A stretch of 7,544 nucleotides of DNA from an uncultured Oscillibacter sp. (lineage in GTDB: Bacteria; Bacillota_A; Clostridia; Oscillospirales; Oscillospiraceae): assembly GCA_902462475.1 (NCBI GenBank), contig CABQCB010000079.1, forward strand, positions 1 to 7,544. The letters are read 5' to 3'. Below, piece after piece: positions 5,888 to 7,544 of this stretch. The notes beneath the pieces were generated by a model. It made no database searches and had not been told where the DNA came from. It saw nothing but the letters and a program-made list of their open reading frames with translations. The translations under genes and the position numbers were made by a program. Positions within the stretch are counted from its first letter, which is position 1. The number at the start of each line of letters is the position of its first letter.

Positions 5888-6315
5888 GTCAGCTCCACTC
5901 CTTCCACGGTGATGCGCCGCCAGCTGTCCTCCTGAGGATGGCGGGCGATGGAAACATAGATGGTGTCCTCCGGCATGGCGTCGGCCACCTGCTCGCTCCA
6001 CTCCACGGCGCACACGCCGCCCCGGTCCAGATAGTCCTCCCAGCCGATGTCGAACAGGGCGTCGGCGTCGTCCAGGCGGTACATGTCGAAGTGGAACAGG
6101 GGGAGCCGCCCCCCCTCATATTCATTGACGATGGTGAAGGTGGGACTGGTGACATGGCCGGTATAGCCCAGTCCCCGGGCAAGTCCGCGGGTGAAGGCGG
6201 TCTTTCCCATGCCCAGCCCGCCTTTATACGCCACCACGGCGCCGGGGGTCAGGACGGCAGCTAGGCGGACGCCCAGCTCCTCCGTCTCCGTCACGCTGCG
6301 GGAGAGATATTCCAC
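5884..6315 (-). CDS. tsaE: tRNA t6A37 biosynthesis ATPase TsaE
   Basis: 143 residues, slightly short for the family (about 150). TsaE is a small P-loop ATPase that binds TsaB-TsaD and drives turnover of the t6A complex. Motifs: Walker A GLGMGKT (33-39, preceded by KG rather than the common GD), SPTF (57-60), FHFDMYRLDD (74-83) and VEWSEQV (104-110). The start codon is GTG (6313-6315); AAAGGA lies about 10 bases upstream and a nearby ATG is out of frame. The stop overlaps the tsaB ATG by four bases. It is first in the tsaE-tsaB(-upp) unit and has a strong promoter at 6357-6385. Confidence 0.94.
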   Translation of the reverse strand: MEYLSRSVTETEELGVRLAAVLTPGAVVAYKGGLGMGKTAFTRGLARGLGYTGHVTSPTFTIVNEYEGGRLPLFHFDMYRLDDADALFDIGWEDYLDRGGVCAVEWSEQVADAMPEDTIYVSIARHPQEDSWRRITVEGVELT

Positions 6316-6356
6316 AAGGAAGCAGTCCTTTCTGTATGGATTTCATAAATCAACTT

Positions 6357-6385
6357 AATATACCATAATTTGAACCGTTTGTAAA
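6357..6385 (-). promoter_or_regulatory. Promoter of tsaE-tsaB(-upp)
   Basis: Minus strand TTTACA (6385-6380), 17-base spacer, TATATT (6362-6357), with an extended -10 TGG before it. Both hexamers match the sigma-A consensus at five of six bases. The predicted start lies about 35 bases before the GTG start codon. Confidence 0.8.
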
Positions 6386-6400
6386 AACAAATTTGCTCCG

Positions 6401-6429
6401 TTTACACCTGCGGCCCTTTGTGGTATACT
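6401..6429 (+). promoter_or_regulatory. Promoter of the rodA-like gene
   Basis: TTTACA (6401-6406), 17-base spacer, TATACT (6424-6429) with an extended TGG. It is the near mirror of the tsaE promoter, the two -35 boxes lying 15 bases apart. The leader of about 45 bases ends in CGGAGA (6468-6473), 8 bases before the ATG. Confidence 0.82.
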
Positions 6430-6481
6430 GCTATTTGTTGTAATTTGCCTTTTTTCAAACGCAGAAACGGAGAATCTTAAC

Positions 6482-7544
6482 ATGCTGAGCCGACTGAAAG
6501 CCATTTTGGTGGACTTTTTCCAGCAGGCCGACCTGGTGCTGCTGTCTCTTTGCTGTATATCCACGCTTTTCGGCATGGTGCTGATCTTCAGCGCCACCCG
6601 GTATCTGGAAAGCAATAAATTCGTGATCGTGCAGGGCGTGGCCTTGGTGCTGGGCATCTGCCTGTATATCCTCTTTTCCATGGTGGACCTGGAGGTGCTG
6701 CTCAAGCGCTGGCGCTGGATCCTGGCGTTCAACGTGCTGTTTATTTTGCTGCTGCTGACGCCCTTCGGCGCCAGTGAGGGCGGCAACCGGGCCTGGCTGC
6801 GCTTTCCTTTCCTGCCGGTGAGCATTGGCCCGGCGGAGGTGGTGAAGATCACCTTCACGCTGCTTCTTGCCAAGCAGCTGGAATGGCTGCGGGAGGAAAA
6901 GCGGGACCTCAAGTCCCTGCCGGCGGCGGTGATGGTAGGCGGACACGCCCTGGGACTGTGCGGACTCTATTTCGTGGTCTCCGGCGACATGGGCAACGGA
7001 CTGGTGTTTTTGTTCATCTTCGTCTGCATGGCCTTTGTGGCAGGCTTTGCCCTGCGGTGGTTCGCGCTGCTGTTTGCCGGCGGCGGCGCCGCGGTGACGG
7101 CGGCCTACATGCTGGATCTCATGCCGGACTATATGCAGGGGAGGTTCCGGGCCCTCTTTGACCACAATTACGATCCCCTGGGCGTGGGCTGGCACCAGAA
7201 CCGCAGTCTTCTGACGCTGGGCGCCGGCGGCATGTTCGGCCAGGGCTATCTCCACGGCACCCAGACCCAGAGCGATTCCAGCTGGTCGCTGCCGGGTCGG
7301 CACACGGACTTTATTTTCTCGGTCTGCGGTGAGGAACTGGGCATGGTGGGCTGCCTGGCGGTGATCGGACTGCTGGTGGCGATTATTGCCCGTGTGCTGA
7401 TCGTGGCCCGCCGGGCCCAGACCCCCTTTTTCCGCTATGTGTGCGTGGGCATGGCGGCCATGCTGATCTTCCAGACGCTCATCAACATCGGCATGTGCCT
7501 TTTCATCATGCCCACCATCGGCATCACGCTGCCCTTTTTCAGCT
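6482..7544 (+). CDS. rodA: SEDS family peptidoglycan glycosyltransferase, RodA-like (3' end cut by window edge)
   Basis: 354 codons are present without a stop; SEDS proteins usually have 370-420 residues, so only the last helix or so is missing. SEDS proteins polymerise lipid II into glycan strands together with a class B PBP, in the cytoplasmic membrane. Residues 1-15 are cytosolic, followed by repeated membrane helices. Landmarks: FSATRYL (36-42), GGNRAWLRFPFLPVSIGPAEVVKI (100-123), DPLGVGWHQNRSLLTLGAGG (231-250), GQGYLHGTQTQ (253-263) and the loop LPGRHTDFIFSVCGEELG (270-287), where Asp276 is the conserved catalytic residue. GWHQ and GYLHGTQTQ match RodA better than FtsW. The common QPSE motif reads GPAE (117-119 region). 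It starts alone from its own promoter, divergent from tsaE. The family is certain; RodA rather than FtsW/SpoVE is likely but not proven. Confidence 0.88.
   Translation, partial: MLSRLKAILVDFFQQADLVLLSLCCISTLFGMVLIFSATRYLESNKFVIVQGVALVLGICLYILFSMVDLEVLLKRWRWILAFNVLFILLLLTPFGASEGGNRAWLRFPFLPVSIGPAEVVKITFTLLLAKQLEWLREEKRDLKSLPAAVMVGGHALGLCGLYFVVSGDMGNGLVFLFIFVCMAFVAGFALRWFALLFAGGGAAVTAAYMLDLMPDYMQGRFRALFDHNYDPLGVGWHQNRSLLTLGAGGMFGQGYLHGTQTQSDSSWSLPGRHTDFIFSVCGEELGMVGCLAVIGLLVAIIARVLIVARRAQTPFFRYVCVGMAAMLIFQTLINIGMCLFIMPTIGITLPFFS

Noticed and set aside
5888..6013. N-terminal extension of tsaB by 42 residues
   Set aside because: The extra residues are Arg/Gly/His-rich, overlap tsaE in another frame and are not part of TsaB proteins; the ATG at 5887 gives the conserved start and ATGA coupling.

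Overview
The window looks like a stretch of chromosome from a GC-rich, low-oxygen Firmicute, most likely a gut Clostridia member near the Oscillospiraceae. The evidence is strong Shine-Dalgarno sites, sigma-A type promoters, an intact tsaE-tsaB pair, a SEDS cell-wall gene, and a ygfK/ssnA pair of the kind found in purine- and uric-acid-degrading gut anaerobes. This taxonomic guess rests on gene content and style only.

Layout. Positions 1-1791, minus strand: ssnA (metal-dependent amidohydrolase), then the first 66 codons of ygfK (large flavin/iron-sulfur oxidoreductase), which runs off the left edge. Between them lies an unusual 249-base gap: a 72-base near-perfect copy of the end of ssnA, then about 136 bases packed with four hairpins. 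Positions 1792-2225 form a divergent control region. On the minus strand it holds a likely ssnA promoter and a leader RNA with three mutually exclusive helices, the last being a 13-bp stem followed by U5-C-U5. This is a textbook attenuator or riboswitch layout and the most interesting signal in the window. On the plus strand a TTGACA promoter drives an AGCS-family sodium/amino-acid symporter (2226-3632), which ends in an intrinsic terminator.

Positions 3683-4503: an AT-rich promoter overlapped by a long perfect dyad (likely repressor site) precedes trhA, a hemolysin III/PAQR-type seven-helix membrane protein. A perfect palindromic terminator then serves both trhA and the convergent upp. Positions 4507-6315, minus strand: tsaE-tsaB (overlapping ATGA) and upp 52 bases downstream, probably one transcript. 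A matched pair of strong divergent promoters (6357-6429) drives tsaE leftwards and a RodA-like SEDS glycosyltransferase rightwards (6482 to the right edge, 3' truncated).

How the genes fit together: ssnA and ygfK belong to an anaerobic purine/urate catabolic module. The symporter beside them may move an amino acid into or out of the cell but its link to the module is unproven. upp (pyrimidine salvage), tsaE/tsaB (t6A tRNA modification), trhA and rodA are housekeeping functions.
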